From the NCBI GenBank assembly GCA_025667525.1, contig CM046881.1:29833580-29897579 (forward strand): a DNA stretch of 64,000 nucleotides, written 5' to 3'. The notes below the pieces were generated by a model that saw only the letters and a program-made list of their open reading frames with translations, was not told the DNA's origin and did no database searches. Source of the DNA: Glebionis coronaria. Taxonomy: Eukaryota; Streptophyta; Magnoliopsida; Asterales; Asteraceae. This document shows positions 23,121-36,369 of this stretch, one piece after another (the stretch's first letter is position 1; the number at the start of each line of letters is the position of its first letter). The position numbers were made by a program, and so were the translations under genes.

Positions 23121-24056
23121 TTAGTTTTTCTTGGGGACCCATGCCATTACAGACTTGGATCTACCTCGTGTATCAATATAGGATAGCTTATCAAAGACTA
23201 GAGATACACCATTAGACTGAGCACCCCTTTTGGGTACCCAAACCCAACGAGCTGAGGCTTTCACAGCTTTTCCCCATCTTCCCATGTTCCTAGAGGGCAA
23301 AACTTTGCTAGCAGGGGATACCCCAGATTTAGCATGGGAATCCCTATGCTTAGCAGAGGGAACCCATCTTTTGTTTTGGCCTCTATTGATGTGTTTGTAA
23401 GGTCTAGAGACAGATTTATATGCATTATGAGGTGCTGGGTTGGTCATGGAAGAGTTGGTCTTGGGATATGCATCATTCACCTTCCTTAGAGCAGGAACAA
23501 CATACTTGTCAGAAACCTTGTTTCTCAAGGCAGGGGAAACATACTTGGCAGGGGAAAAGTATTTTTCCCCTGCGTTCAGAAGAATGGCTTTAGGTTGCAT
23601 GTCCTTTAAAGGATTTACAGCCACTACTTCCATTGTTGTCTGATAGTCTTGATAAGTGTGATCAAAACTGCCACATGTGAAACAAGGTTTGATATTTATC
23701 ACAAAGTCCTCTCCTAATTGATGAGACTTTTGGTCATTCCAAGTTCTCTGATTACCTCTAACAGACCTATACATACCAGCATATTTAACAGTAGACTTAG
23801 AGGACTTTGATCCTGTTTTAGATTTTGGTGAACTACTCTTAGAACTAGAATCACTCCCAAAAAGTCCTTCTCTTGAAAAGAGAACAGGGTTATCAATTTT
23901 CCACTGTTTTAAAGTAATTTGTTCCTTTTCAAAGTCCCTAACAGCACTGGTTTTCACTAGTGGTTCATCTGTTTCTAGATTATTAGGTATGTATGCACTT
24001 AAGTCAAATTCAATATCTTCCTGCTTCTTGAAACAAGAGAGACCAGTCCAGGACAA
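23121..24056 (-). pseudogene. COP-M gag, C-terminal part
   Basis: Basic, serine-rich region following the coiled coil, ending VMAWVPKKN before a stop. It contains FTCGSFDHTYQDY, a second, degenerate zinc-knuckle-like motif, and repeated KYVSPALRNK / KYVVPALRK peptides. It is out of frame with 24115-25599 because of one extra A in an A run near 24115. Confidence 0.75.
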
Positions 24057-24114
24057 ATCTTTTCTAGGAAAAGGTGCATGAATATTAGCAGGTGGTGGTG
24101 GTATAGTAGCATGC

Positions 24115-25880
24115 TCATTTTTTTATACCAAAACATGTTTTGTCCCTAGGAGACTGTCTAATTTCAACTGCTTTAGTTAAATCCTTAGAAGCTTTTCCAA
24201 ATTTTTCAACAGTTTCATCATCTATCCTTTTATTAGATCTAAAAACTTCTAGTTCAGCAGTTAATTCCTTAATGGAATCGCTATTTTCTTTAGCATCTCT
24301 CTCTAAAATCACAATGTGATCTCTATAATCACATTCTCTTTGTTTATACTCTCTTATGGTGGACTCTAGCTGTTCTAAAGCACGTTTGTAGTTATCAAGG
24401 TCATTGTCACAATTAATGTAATCAACTTTTATCTTTCTTATTTGATCATTCAATGACTCAGTATTTTTCCTACAAGCTTTAGTACAATATGAATCGTCAT
24501 ATACCTCATTATCTGAGCTAGAGCTTGACATGGCCATAAGAGCAAAATCTTCCTCTTTTTCCTCAGCAATCAAGGCTTGATTTCTTTCAACATTTTCAGT
24601 CATGGCACTCCAATCCCATCCACCTGCTCCATCTATCCCCTGCATGGCTACCATGGCCTTAGCACCAGAATCATCATCCCTGCTTTCTTTCCTATAGTTG
24701 TTCCCAGTCTTAGGTCCTCTACATTCCCTAGCAAATTGACCTTTCTTGCCACAGTTGTAGGATTCAACCTTTGTTTTGTCAAATCCAGCTACATCAGAAG
24801 GATTGATGGAGATCTTCTTTCCATACTTCTTGTAAAACCTGTTGGCTCTCATACTGAGTAGAGCCATGTTCCACTTGATGTCCATCTCCTCTAGTCTTTG
24901 CTTACTGATTTGACTCAGATCTTCATGTAACACAGTAGATCCTTGTGGCCCTTGGGATGCTATGAAAGCACAAGCAGTGTCAAGGCTGAAAATTGCAGGC
25001 CTTTCTTCATCATTAGATGATCCAGATCTAGTAGCAGGGGAACGAGTAGCAGGGCCAACTTCGATTCCACTGCCTTTGGAGATTCCACTGATGTGTGATA
25101 TGAAAGCCATGTTAGTAGGGGAATCAGTAGATCCACTTGAATTGGTGGGGATGGTTCCTAATGACTTCATCTCATTGACAATAGGCTCAAAAACTTTCAA
25201 GTTATTGTATATGTCATCAATATTCTTGTCATCTATATCATCCCTATTCTGCCAAATAGCTTTGTAGACGAACCATTCTTTCTGAAGACTGTTAAGAAAC
25301 CTGGTATTCACCTGTTCTCTTGTCACTTCAATTTCAAAGAACTCCAACTGAGCCACCATGTCTTGAAGCATATTGTAAATAACACCAATTGCTTCATCAC
25401 CAATTGCTTTGAAGGAAGCAAATTGATCAAGCACTTGATTCTTCTTCTTCTTCTTTGTGACTTCATTTCCTCCAAAGGTTTTTCCTAATGCTTCCCAGAG
25501 TTCCTTAGTTGTTTTGTACTTTCTGAATCTTAGTTGATGTCTATCAGGTAGGGCCAACAGCAAGGAACTATGAGCCCTGACATCATGCCTTCTTGCCAAT
25601 ATTTCCTTGTCAGCAAGAGCAACAGACTTCTACTTGGCTTCACCTTTATCTTCTCCCTTACCATTATCTTCAACCTGCACAGTCTTTGGAAATTGATCAC
25701 CAAATTCTATGATTTCCCATAGAACATAGTGTTCCATTTTGAGGTATTGTTGAATCCTGAATTCCCATAGTTCAAAGTTTTTAGGATCCAGAATGGGTAG
25801 TTTGAGAGCATTGTTGTTGGTTGAGGATGTTAGAATCTGAAGACATGGTTGATTTTGAGTGTGTGAGATGTTTTGTTCTT
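24115..25880 (-). pseudogene. COP-M gag, N-terminal and central part
   Basis: Copia-type gag: LPILDPKNFELWEFRIQQYL near the N-terminus, HSSLLLALPDRHQLRF, then a CCHC-type knuckle region (SYNCGKKGQFAREC) and a long coiled coil (about LNDQIRKIKVD to ELTAELEVF). The knuckle has lost its first cysteine (now serine) and its histidine (now glutamine). A TAG at 25630-25632 interrupts the N-terminal part. No in-frame ATG is visible upstream, so the true start is lost or unrecognised. Confidence 0.85.
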
Positions 25881-25904
25881 GGTTTAATCAAAGTTTCTCA
25901 ACAA

Positions 25905-25916
25905 GCTCCGATACCA
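25905..25916 (-). other. COP-M primer-binding site (initiator tRNA-Met type)
   Basis: TGGTATCGGAGC on -, 2 nt after the LTR end. It differs from the usual copia site TGGTATCAGAGC at one position. Confidence 0.85.
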
Positions 25917-25918
25917 CT

Positions 25919-26426
25919 TGTTGATCCCAAACTCAGATCTTAAACCTTAGCTTGTTTAAGGGTCGTGATAGATAGAATAGATTCAATCTAACACTAGAGA
26001 AACTTCGCAATACAAAGTAACTAAACAAGATGGGGAATGTAGTGTTTAGCACAAGAACAAATGATTAAAGCAAACATTAAACTTTAATATATCAAAGATA
26101 TACGAATACCCCATAATGGTATTAGGGTTACAATGAAATGAAAGACGATAGAGAAAGACACACCTTGCATGATAACCTAGTGGGTCCTTTTATAGTACAA
26201 GGACTCACGTACAAGATTACTACTAACAAACTTGGAAAGTATCTCGGAGTAGTAACAGAAACGCGTTATAATCTATTCCAAGTTTATCTCTAGCGGCAGG
26301 GTCTTTAACTTCAGCAGGGGAACCAATCCCCTTGCCTTTGTTATTTAGTAGGGGGAACTTACTCTAGCAGGGGAACCATTGACCAACTAGCAGGGGTAAT
26401 GAATACGCTTATATTTATTCCCAACA
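25919..26426 (-). repeat. COP-M 5' LTR
   Basis: 508 bp with TGTTGGGA...GATCAACA termini on -. TATA box TATAAAAGG at 26186-26194. Three copies of the element-wide motif AGCAGGGGAA or AGCAGGGGTA on + (26313-26322, 26366-26375, 26389-26398). The right edge abuts ATH-2 integrase at 26427. Confidence 0.9.
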
Positions 26427-27008
26427 GACTTAAGCGAATCTTAGAGCGTACTGTGGGAGAGCATCGTGCCTCATATGCCGATAAGTTAGATGATGCTTTG
26501 TGGGCTTTCTGTACCGCATATAAGACACCTATTGGTTGCACTCCATATCGTCTTGTGTACGGAAAGGCTTGCCACCTCCCTATTGAGTTGGAGCATAAGA
26601 CGTATTGGGCCTTGAAATGGGCTAATTTCGATATCAACAAAGCCTGTGATCTTAGGAAAATCCAACTCAATGAGCTTAATGAACTGAGGAATGAGGCTTA
26701 TGAGAATTCACCTGATCTATAAGGAGAAAACCAAGCTCATTCATGATTCCAAAATTAAGAACCGAGAGTTTCACATAGGTGATCAAGTTTTACTCTTTAA
26801 CTCTCGGTTGAAAATCTTTTATGGAAAGCTTAAGAGCCGTTGGTCCGGTCCGTTCACCGTCGCTAAAGTCTTTCCTTATGGCGCCATTGAGTTGTATCAA
26901 CCAAATGGGCCAAACTTTAAGGTGAATGGCCAGCGTGTTAAGTTGTACTTTGGTGAGGACATCTCTCATAAGATGATTCTGTCCCTCACCACGTTTCCCT
27001 TGAATTAA
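26427..27008 (+). pseudogene. ATH-2 integrase, C-terminal part
   Basis: Homologue of the last third of ATH-1 integrase on +: [31 protein letters not shown], then NREFHIGDQVLLFNSRL and FKVNGQRVKLYFG, with a stop at 27006-27008. It starts abruptly at the COP-M LTR, so the catalytic core lies beyond COP-M, left of the window. A frameshift near 26712 separates the two reading segments. The sequence is intact where ATH-1 carries three stops, so the two copies decayed independently. Confidence 0.9.
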
Positions 27009-27499
27009 TTCTAGGTCGAGTCAGGCTCGTGACTCGGTTAACAAAAACAAACGCTTCTCGGGAGGCAACCCGATGATCTATCCTTTACCCGTTTTCATAA
27101 TAAGTGTAGGGGGAGCAATGTAGGTGTTTGTTGTCTTGTTTCTTATGATGTGCAGGGATTAAAGCTTTCAAAGAGCACTTTTGATGATATTTGACGACCC
27201 GTGATCCCGTGTTTCCGTTTTCCCGGTTCTATCATAAACTTTTTTGATTCAATATTTCATATCTTATATTTTGACATTGAAATCACTATATTTGTCTCTT
27301 CCTAAGCAAGATTTAAACAACGTGCACAATGTCCTAAGTGTAGGGGAGTTTACTCCCACATGCTTAAACATTGAGGACAATGTTTATATCAAGTGTAGGG
27401 GGACTTCTATTGAAGTTAAGTGGGCTTTTCCATTAATTTGTCCTCATTTTAACCGGAAAATTGAATTTTTGGACATTTTTTGATATATTTTGGCCAAGT
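27009..27499 (+). other. ATH-2 3' untranslated region, proximal piece
   Basis: Matches the ATH-1 region after the integrase stop. Contains polypurine-like tracts AAGTGTAGGGGG/GGGGA at 27102-27113, 27336-27346 and 27391-27402, and the hairpin TAAACATTG/CAATGTTTA at 27365-27386. It is cut at 27499 by TEK-B and resumes at 39848. Confidence 0.8.
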
Positions 27500-30400
27500 T
27501 GTGACAATCCGTCAATTTATGGTTGATATTTTATTCTCAAGTATTATTTAAAAACATTATTTTAATGTTATATTATGAACCCACTTATTTTTTGAAAGAA
27601 ATTTGGGTTTTACATCTTGAAGTAGCATCAACTACGTTTAAACCGGAGAATTCCACGTTACGTGCTTACGTTTGCATACACCGTTTTGGTGACAGTCTGA
27701 CACTTCAGGAAATAAATTTATCCGTGAATATTATTTTGGAATTTTAAATTTTTGTTGATTCATAAACTCACAAATTTACGAGAAGAGATTAGGACTTACG
27801 TGCATAATTTAACGTCCTTTACGACTAAACCGGAAACCCTAGGTTTACGTATTTACGTTTTTGAACTCCGTTTTTGATGAGACAATTTTTATTAGATTCA
27901 TTTTGTGCTGTTGATACATAATTTATAGAAATATTTTTCGTAAAATGACCCGAGGGCACGTAAATCGAGGAAACTAGAATCGAGAAGTACCCGTAAATTA
28001 GTGGAGATGAGACAAGTGGGACACTTGTCCCACCCCCACTATCAAACGGCCAAAATAAGCCACACCACCCTTTGGTGGCAAGCTAACATGAGCTTGTAGG
28101 ACACTTGTCCTCTTATTTTGACCAAAACAACTTAAGTAACAAAACTAGCAACACACAAAACATTTTCTCCATTCACAACATGCAAACCACTCTCAAAACT
28201 CACAACTCTCTCTCTCTCACTACTTTTGTCCATCCACTTCTCCACCACAACACCACCACCATAAAAAATCTAGCCATAAACCAAGGCTATAATCAACATA
28301 TGTTGAAGCCTAGTGGAAAAGATGAAGATTGGAGGCGGTTATAACATGTGAAAAAGAGTTTCCATGGAGTTCATAGGCTAATTTTCTTGAAGATATTCAT
28401 CCATTTGAAGGACCCTAGAAGTTCATTTGCCAAGTTGAAGATTTGGTAACAAGGAACCAAGCCTTGTTCATCAAAAACTCATCATTTCATCACTTTGGTG
28501 GTATAGAGATTATTTCTTCCTATCATCTTGTTATTTTGAATATGTAATCTTGTATTTTATTCATTTATGTATATGTATATGATCATGAATGATGATCAAA
28601 AGTATTATGTAGGGATCTTGTGTTGATAAATTTGGTTAAAATAATTAAAAGATACATGAAAGGATGTTAAAATCATGGTTAAAAATGTAGGCTGTATAAA
28701 ACAGTAAAGAACTATATGATAAATTGTCAAAGTGGTTTGTATAATTTAATATACAGTAAGGTAAGTGACTTTTACATATGTGAGAGTTGTCCACTCAATG
28801 GAATCCATAAAATGAATGAGATATGATCAAAATAATATTGAAGTCCAAATCTGTATAGTCTGTTTTGGACGAACTGTTAGAGACATTTAAAAGTTGATTG
28901 AGCAGTATCTAAAACTGAGTTACTTGTAGCACATATCATGTAGTTTGTGGTGTCAAAAAATGAGTTTCTATCTCCTTGTAGAACTCAAGATATGATAAAA
29001 ATAGTGAAAGTGAAATTCATAATCAGATTTGTAAAATAAAAGTATATATTATAAAATTAGCACTCAAGTAAAACTAATATAAAATGTATACCTAAAACCC
29101 ACTAACTTATATATTACTTATTAATAACCATATACTTTGATAAATAAATGAGACATTTTATAAAAATGGCAATTTGATATGTTTTATAAGTTATAAAACT
29201 ATATACATAAGTTTTACGTCTTTTCGGCTAAAACCGAAAGATTAACGTTTTCGTCAATTAAAACTTAGATGGTCGGACCCGTCTAATGTAAAATTTTTAT
29301 AACTCATATACTGATGTATAAGTATATTTGACAAGTGAAAACCGATAAAACCCGATCTTTATAACTTATGGACATTAACGGGCCAAAGTAGCCTTAATGG
29401 ACTATTAACACAACAAATTTGGCTAAACACTAATGGACTTACTCATTAGGATTAATCCACTTGGGCCCAACATATGAGTAAAGGCCTGATATTAATAGTA
29501 TAAATGGACTAATATAAAGAGTTGAACTCTTAATGGGCTTATTGGGCCTTGATATGGAATTGGATTGAAACTAGTGTAACTAGTCAAAAATTTGACTAAC
29601 ACATAACACTATAATGTTGAATGAAGATATAAAAACCCACTTGATCATCATCATACTTATAATATCATCATATATATACATAGCCATTATTTTTATAAAG
29701 TCATTGGACAAGTGTCTAAGACAAGTATTATTTGTCTAGGTTTCCGTGATTGAAGCACGTACCGTACATCCAAATCGTCGATAACCCGCCTTTCCCAATC
29801 AACGTGAGTTCATAGCCTCGCACTCTTTTAAATGTTTTATGAAATGTTTTATAAACCCGCGAGGGAGATAACATGTTAGTTTTAAATAAAAAATAGGACA
29901 CCAGTTGTCCCGACTGTTTGCTTATTGATTTGGACCCGAATGATTATATGACCCGATGAATGATTATATGAACCGATGAATGATCATATGACCCGATGAA
30001 TGAAATGAAATGGATTATTATTAGTTAGGTTAGGTCTCTAAAAGTCCCATTAGCATGAGTTGTGAACTACCGGGATTTGGTAGACGCATATGCATATAAT
30101 AGTACTATTTGGGGAAGATCACCCCAGTTCGCGCCTTGACGGTTGATCTCCGTCGTACCACATTGATTGGTAAGCAAATTTATGTATGAGAACATTTATA
30201 TAAGCGTGATTATTGTAACGACACGCTGTTTTAGATGGGCAAAAGAGTTTCGGGTTAACTACCCATTGTTTGTTATAGTAAGGTAGCAATGTCACGCGGC
30301 TTATAATAATCCAATAACGAAAATACTGCTATACGCATTGAATTACAATATATTGCCTGACTAGCAATACGGGGTCTTATTATTGATATTATGTTCGTAT

Positions 30401-30965
30401 TTTGGTTTTACATAACCATATTCATATAACGGTTTTTATTTAACCCTATACAACGTTATAAAACGTATTGTATGATGGTTTTTCGACATTGGTTCGTATA
30501 ATGGTTTTGAAGGAAAAAGCATATAGTTTGATTTACAACAAAGATTTGTATAATGTTTTTGGCTTATTTTATGGCCTACGACAAAAATGGTACAAAATGA
30601 TTTTCGGTAATAAATTTATACCGATGATGTATTAATGGATTTTATTAAACTCTATGACTTCACTCGGCGTTTTTGCTGACCTTTTCTTTTAACATGTTTT
30701 ATCTCAGGTACTTGAAGGTAATTCTCATGAAGACGACAAGAATTTATGGCCCGCACTTAAATAACAATTTCCATCCAAATGTTTTGTAAAATTGTATGAA
30801 ATATTATGACTTGGGACCTATGTAATTTTATATTTATGAATGGAAAATGCACAATTATTAAACGACGCGATTTTTAAGTGTTGTCTATGATTTGAGTAAT
30901 GTGCTATCCCGTAACACCAACGACTCTTCCGCTGAACTAAAGTATGAATATTTGGGGGTGTTACA
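27500..30965 (+). repeat. 5' LTR of TEK-B
   Basis: 3466 bp. TATAAAAA at 29638-29645 is the best TATA candidate and recurs in the 3' LTR (38519-38526). Contains a short (CT)n tract near 28207 and imperfect ~21-bp tandem units, GATTATATGACCCGATGAAT-like, at about 29939-30006. No gene; the short reading frames recur in both LTRs. Confidence 0.92.
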
Positions 30966-30967
30966 GT

Positions 30968-30980
30968 TTGGTACCAGAGC
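30968..30980 (+). other. TEK-B primer-binding site
   Basis: TTGGTACCAGAGC just after the LTR, one mismatch from the initiator tRNA-Met complement TGGTATCAGAGC. Confidence 0.8.
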
Positions 30981-33640
30981 TCTCGTTATAGAGAACCGAA
31001 AGATTTTTAAAACCAAGGTTTTGAACAAAACATTTCAAAATATTTTAACTATAAACATTTTTCACAAAATGTCTAAAAATCTTTTGACTATAACGGTGCC
31101 GAAGAATTCCCGAGTTACTGATAAGGCCAGACTGAGAAGTGTTATTTTAATATATATATAACTTGGATTATATATATGTTGTAATTTGATTACATGATTA
31201 TTTGATGATTATTTTAATATTTATACGAGGTATTTATATGACGTAGATTGTCACAAGAAACCCTAACTCCCCTAGTAAATCAATCGAAGCTATTCCGATA
31301 GGAATTCTAGCTATTCCAGATCTAAACCAAGTTGTGGATATTTATAATCCCAACAAAATGGTTGATATTCGTAGAAATGTTGATATTAGTTTATTGAAAT
31401 CTTAAAGAAGAATTGGCGAGAATAAATCTGATATCGATGTCATGACGATCTTTCCTTATAGACTGGAGTTTGACAAAACCTTACCACCTAGAAAGGTGTC
31501 ATCTGATTCGGTATCACCCAATTCTTAAAATTGAAATCGAAAGGGTGAATGTTGCACTTGAGGCTGTCATTTGAGCCTTTACCCAAAAGCCTCATGCCAC
31601 TAGTACCTTTCCGAGAAGTCTAATTGAATGTGTGAGACATTTCATACTAGTGACTCATTTGATAACAATTGTTGTAAGAGCTATAGGATTGGAAATTAAG
31701 TGTTGTTCATATCGAACTTTTATTGCCCTTTCAAGGTCTAAGAATAAGGTTGAAAGTATTGGAGAATGAAGTAGGATATCGCATTGAGTATGATTTGGTT
31801 GAAACTTGAATGAAGTAAAAATTCAACTCGTATGGAATATGAGATTGTTAAGAGGAAGTCATTAAGTTTTGTGATTGAATTATAAGGTTTTAAATGATTG
31901 TTGGTTTGTGTTAAGGGTTGTTCCTAGGCCATTGTCCACTAACGAGGATGCCCAGTGTCCAAGAAATAAATTGAAGAAATCTTCTTCTAAATTGAGACCG
32001 ATGGATCTTCCGGGACAGGTGGAACACCTAATGACTATTGTAGATTAGTATTCATTGTGGTATCTTTTAAAATCCCTAACTTAACTGAGACATCAGTTGG
32101 TAGGATGAGTTTTTAGAATTGCATGACATGGCAACACGTAATGTGTTACGGTACAATTTTGACGTATTTGTGATTAATAAAAAGACTACCTTTGATTGCT
32201 AAATCGTACATGTATCGATGTTATCTATATTTTCTTGCTTCTTCCTAATGTTCTCATTAGTGATGCAACCATTGAACGAGTACTCATCTCAATTTGAGTT
32301 ACGTTGTAGATTATTCTTTTTATATTCCTGAGTGCCATTGAGGTCATGAACCTCCTGATTATTTGGCTAAAGCTCATTTCCTATCATATTATAGTTAGTT
32401 CTTGGTGAACAACTTTTCATCACTCTTTTGCAGATCACTCATTGTTTTTATAAAGTTAAAACAGTATCCCTTGATAAAAATTGAATTTTCATCATCATAT
32501 GGATGATTCAAAGTGAGACTTATAAATAATCATTATCGAAATAAAGTTGTTTATCAAACACCTTGGAAAACTAAATTGTTTCCATAACAAAGAACATCTC
32601 TGTAAATTCATTTTGATTCATATTTCAGAATTAAACATGAAAATATATATATTTTAAACATGATGACAAAGTTTTGAAGAACTGAGTATTGCATCGTTAA
32701 TCCTAAAATTGTATATAGTTGGCTACATACAATTTAGAAGGGGCCATGCAAGGCTGATTAGTAGTCACCATGAAATTATTAATAAACACTAAATTTTCTT
32801 TGAAGATTGTGAAAGATTAAATTTTATGAGATCTGCAAGAAGTGTAAAAATAGGGACATATTGTTAAAGACACCTACATATGTGCCCGTACCATTTATTC
32901 TTCTGAATCTAATTTAACCATCTGTGTAAATTGTCTTATTTGACAATTGACAACCCATTCTTGTCCTATTCTTTCGTGGCAAGATTCTTTGGAAGCCTTA
33001 TTAATTATCGAGTATTAATACCCGACTGGGTCTATTGACATTCCTATCATTTCTTTTGATTAGATTTTGTTTGAATGACCTGGGTAACGATCCGAGGAGC
33101 TTTCGAATGTGTACTCAAATTATAAAAATATGGGATATATTCATATTCGTTAATGTTTTCGTCTTTATCTGATTTGAAATTCTCTCGCGTAAATCATGCG
33201 TTGACCTTACTCTTTTAATGGTAGTTATGTCTCCAGATATCCTTGATTTTGTGAAGGATTATGAGTTATTATTAATCTTTTAAGAAGCTCACATCTTATC
33301 AGCGGTAATGAAACTGAAAAGTTGATAGTGCCAGTAGAATGTATTGATTGACTATGACAGAATGTCATTGTCTTAATTGATGGGAACTCGAGTAGAAATC
33401 CCCTAAAAGATAAGATGTTGATTATCAAAAGTGATCTAAATAATTCTTGATGGATGATCATATCCTGCATTTATACTTGAAATTTTACCATGAATGGTTA
33501 TGAACTAGTCATAGATCTTGAAATCTAGAAAGAACTTAAAGTAAATTTATTAAAAGATGTTTCTGTTATCTGAAATTTTAGGAGGTATTTGCTGGTGAAT
33601 TACCTAGACTTTTGCGATTAAGGTAGGTTGAATTTGGTAT
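30981..33640 (+). other. TEK-B proximal internal region (gag/protease position), no readable ORF
   Basis: This is where gag and protease should lie, but no frame stays open and I recognise no zinc knuckle or protease motif. It is AT-rich and full of stops. I can only place it by position between the primer site and the RT remnant. Confidence 0.5.
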
Positions 33641-34770
33641 TGATTATATTCCTGGTGCTGCACCTGTGGCGTGTGCACTGTACGTCAGCACCATCTAAAT
33701 TAAAAGAATTACCATACAACTGAGAGAGTTGTCGGAGAAGGCTTTTATTCTACAAAGCTCGTCATCATGAAGAGCTATGGTGTTATTATTCCTTATATTT
33801 ATTGATTACCGTGAACTGAATAAATTGACGATCAAAATTCATATCCATTACTCAAGATGGAAGATTTGTTCGATCATTTACAAGGTTCTAGCGTATATTC
33901 AAAAATTTGATCCACGGCATGGTTATTATCAACTTCGCGTCCGCGAAAAAGATTATCTATTCCAATCACTACATCCAGAACTTGTAATGAACATTATGAG
34001 TTTCACGTGATGTCGTTTGGATTGACCAATGCACATGTAGCATTCATAAATTTGGTGAATCATGTGTGTAGGCTATAATTTGATAAATTCATGCTTGTGA
34101 TCATTAAGGACCATCTGTTTGTTTCTAAGAATAAGAATGAGTTAATAATTATTTATAGACTGCCCTGAATTGTCCGAGCAGCGAAAACCTTTACCTTGAG
34201 TATTTAACATGTGATTTAAGGCATAATCCTTTACATTAAATGAACGTGTAATTAATGGTAATAAAATCTATATTGACTCTTCGAAAATTTGAGCCATTTA
34301 AGACTTTGGGTTATACCAAAAATAAAATGCAAAAATGTTTTGACAAATGTTTTATCAAAGGAATTTTTAAGGGATTATTCCTTCATACCCAAATCATTTA
34401 ACTAAACTCCTTTAGGGGTAAATGTTTGTGCATACCTCAAGACAACCTAAGAGGGACTGAGGAAACCATTTAAACCATGACTTGAAATTTGAAACGACAA
34501 TTTTTGGTTGTCAACCAAGAAATTTTTTACCAAAGTATAAACAAAGATTTTTCAAACATTTACAAATCTTGTTAATTATTCTCGATAAATCAACAAAAAT
34601 CGTGTTAACTAAATTCAAATTTATATTTGAACATTTTTCTATAATTGGACGAACTGAGAAAATTTAAAACTTTTTACGTTTACGTTTCATAAAATTAAAT
34701 ATTTATTATTTAATTACATGTAATAATTATCGACGCTTTAGACGTCTGATTGAGTCAAACTAAAAAAAAC
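33640..34770 (+). pseudogene. TEK-B reverse transcriptase and RNase H remnant
   Basis: Recognisable in pieces across frames: PGAAPVA upstream, IDYRELNKLTIK (about 33800), GYYQLRVREKDYLF (about 33925), then DKFMLVIIKDHLFVSKNK (about 34083), where the second catalytic aspartate position reads K. A piece like DAL.R near 34735 matches the end of RNase H. Stops and frameshifts are frequent. It cannot encode an active enzyme. Confidence 0.8.
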
Positions 34771-35032
34771 AATAGTTGAGACGAGACTAAAACTTAGAAA
34801 GTATGAAGAAAGAAATTCTGAATGAATTGTGGTCATGATAATTATTTCATCAGGAAAGTTGAATGTAGACACTAACAAATTATATAGAAAGGATAAAGAG
34901 CCAATTAGGATGTGTTCCTTAGTAATGACTGTGTAAAATAATTTGCCCGAGCAATTTAAAAATAGTCGATGCTTGTAAAAAGGATAATATAGATAGTAAA
35001 AAGAGGTTTGAAGTTAATGTGAACCATTAGAA

Positions 35033-35540
35033 ATGAGAGCTAATGGCGTTAAATGTTTTAAAGGCCACTTGTGGTTGCCTAAATATGGAGGATTTCGAGA
35101 TTTAGTCATATTAGAATCTCGTAAGTATACGTATTTTATTCATGTCATTTCTAATAAAATGTATCTTTATCTAAAAGAAGTTTTACTGATGACAAATTAT
35201 GAAGGCAGACATCGCCCCATACATTAGTGAACGTCTAACTATTGCAAAGGTCATCATCTGAATTTGATTCGATTTAGGTCATCGTCGACAGACTGACCAA
35301 ATCTGCTAATATCATTCCTGTTAATGATAGATTCTCGATGAAGAAATTGACTATTTTGTATGTAAAGGAGTTGTGTAAACATAGTGTGCCTATATCGATC
35401 ATCTCTATCAAGATCTTCGCTTCACATCGAATTTCTAGAGATTTCCTCAGAAGTCATTGGGAACGAACCTTGATGAGAGTACTATTTACCACCCCAATCG
35501 AAGGGACGAGGTAAAGTAACGATACAAAACACTAGAAGTG
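35033..35540 (+). pseudogene. TEK-B integrase remnant
   Basis: LWLPKYGGFRDLVILES and NKMYLYLKEV resemble the zinc-finger region that precedes chromovirus integrase. About 40 bp further on, IVVDRLTKSAN and VPISIIS match the core around the first and second catalytic residues. The reading is scattered over frames with stops. Confidence 0.75.
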
Positions 35541-36104
35541 TTGTTTTATGCTTGAATAATTGACCTTTGGTAATGAACCGTATAATCGTTTTCCTTTGGA
35601 GAGATTATCATTGATAATTATCGTATTAGGATCGAGATCGAATCTTGTGAGAATCTAAATATGAGAGCATCTATAAGTAGGAGATGGGATGAAGGCACCC
35701 GACATACACCCATTGTGAGTTGGACATATCTTTTAGGTTTGAGGTTGCCTATGATGACAAACCTAACCTTACAAAATACCCGACCCGTGAAACCTGAAAT
35801 GGTTGTTGAAATTAGGATCTGATTATTGTTTGCCACTAGTGGGCAGGAGTTTATGTGAATATGAAATGTAGATCTTGAAGTGCAGGATGGGTAGTGAAGT
35901 TATGCCAAAAATTTTCACCTTGGAAGAATGAATTGATGATCTGAAAGATCATGGGAAATAAGTCCCCGTTGTATGAGACCATTGAGATAATGTAAAAAGG
36001 TTGGTTTGAAAGGCATATAAGCTGGATCTACCCTAGGACTTCAAGGGATGCGTGAATTATGTTTCGTATATCGAACTTGATAAAACATCTATCAAGTGAG
36101 AATC

Positions 36105-36310
36105 TGATTACTTCTTGATGAAGTTTAGATCGGCGAAAAGTTGCATTCATCAAAAACCCGTGAACATCATGGATAGAGAAAGTAAGTCAACATTAAGCTT
36201 GGTCGTGTTCCCGTAGTTATGTTTGATGAGACACGCGTATTGTAATAAATTACACTTGTGAGGAAAGACCGAATGTGGAGGAAATAGCCACATGGCTTTA
36301 ACTCTATAAG
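36105..36310 (+). pseudogene. TEK-B chromodomain remnant
   Basis: Decayed matches to the C-terminal tail of Tekay integrase lie shortly before the 3' LTR: a GEKLH piece and a RVPVV..D block, then RKDRMWRK.PH where relatives have the end of the chromodomain region. This tail targets integration to marked chromatin. Only position plus weak motif similarity support it. Confidence 0.5.
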
Positions 36311-36351
36311 AAGCGAGTAGTAAGATAAAACGATCTTTGAGGACAAAGATC

Positions 36352-36369
36352 CTGTTTAGGGGTAAATGC
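36352..36369 (+). other. TEK-B polypurine tract
   Basis: CTGTTTAGGGGTAAATGC directly before the 3' LTR start TGTGACA, as expected for Tekay-type elements. Confidence 0.7.

Larger units (their letters stand above)
7276..26426 (-). mobile_element. SIRE-like Ty1/copia retrotransposon COP-M, interrupted by ATH-1
   Basis: A copia element read on -, with its 5' LTR at the right (25919-26426), then primer-binding site, gag, protease, integrase, RT and RNase H. It is split by ATH-1 (9201-20425) and cut at the left by TEK-A, so its 3' LTR is not in the window. Gene order (integrase before RT) is diagnostic of copia. It is inserted in the ATH-2 integrase region: its 5' end abuts that gene at 26427, where GACTT is the expected target-duplication copy. 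Confidence 0.85.
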
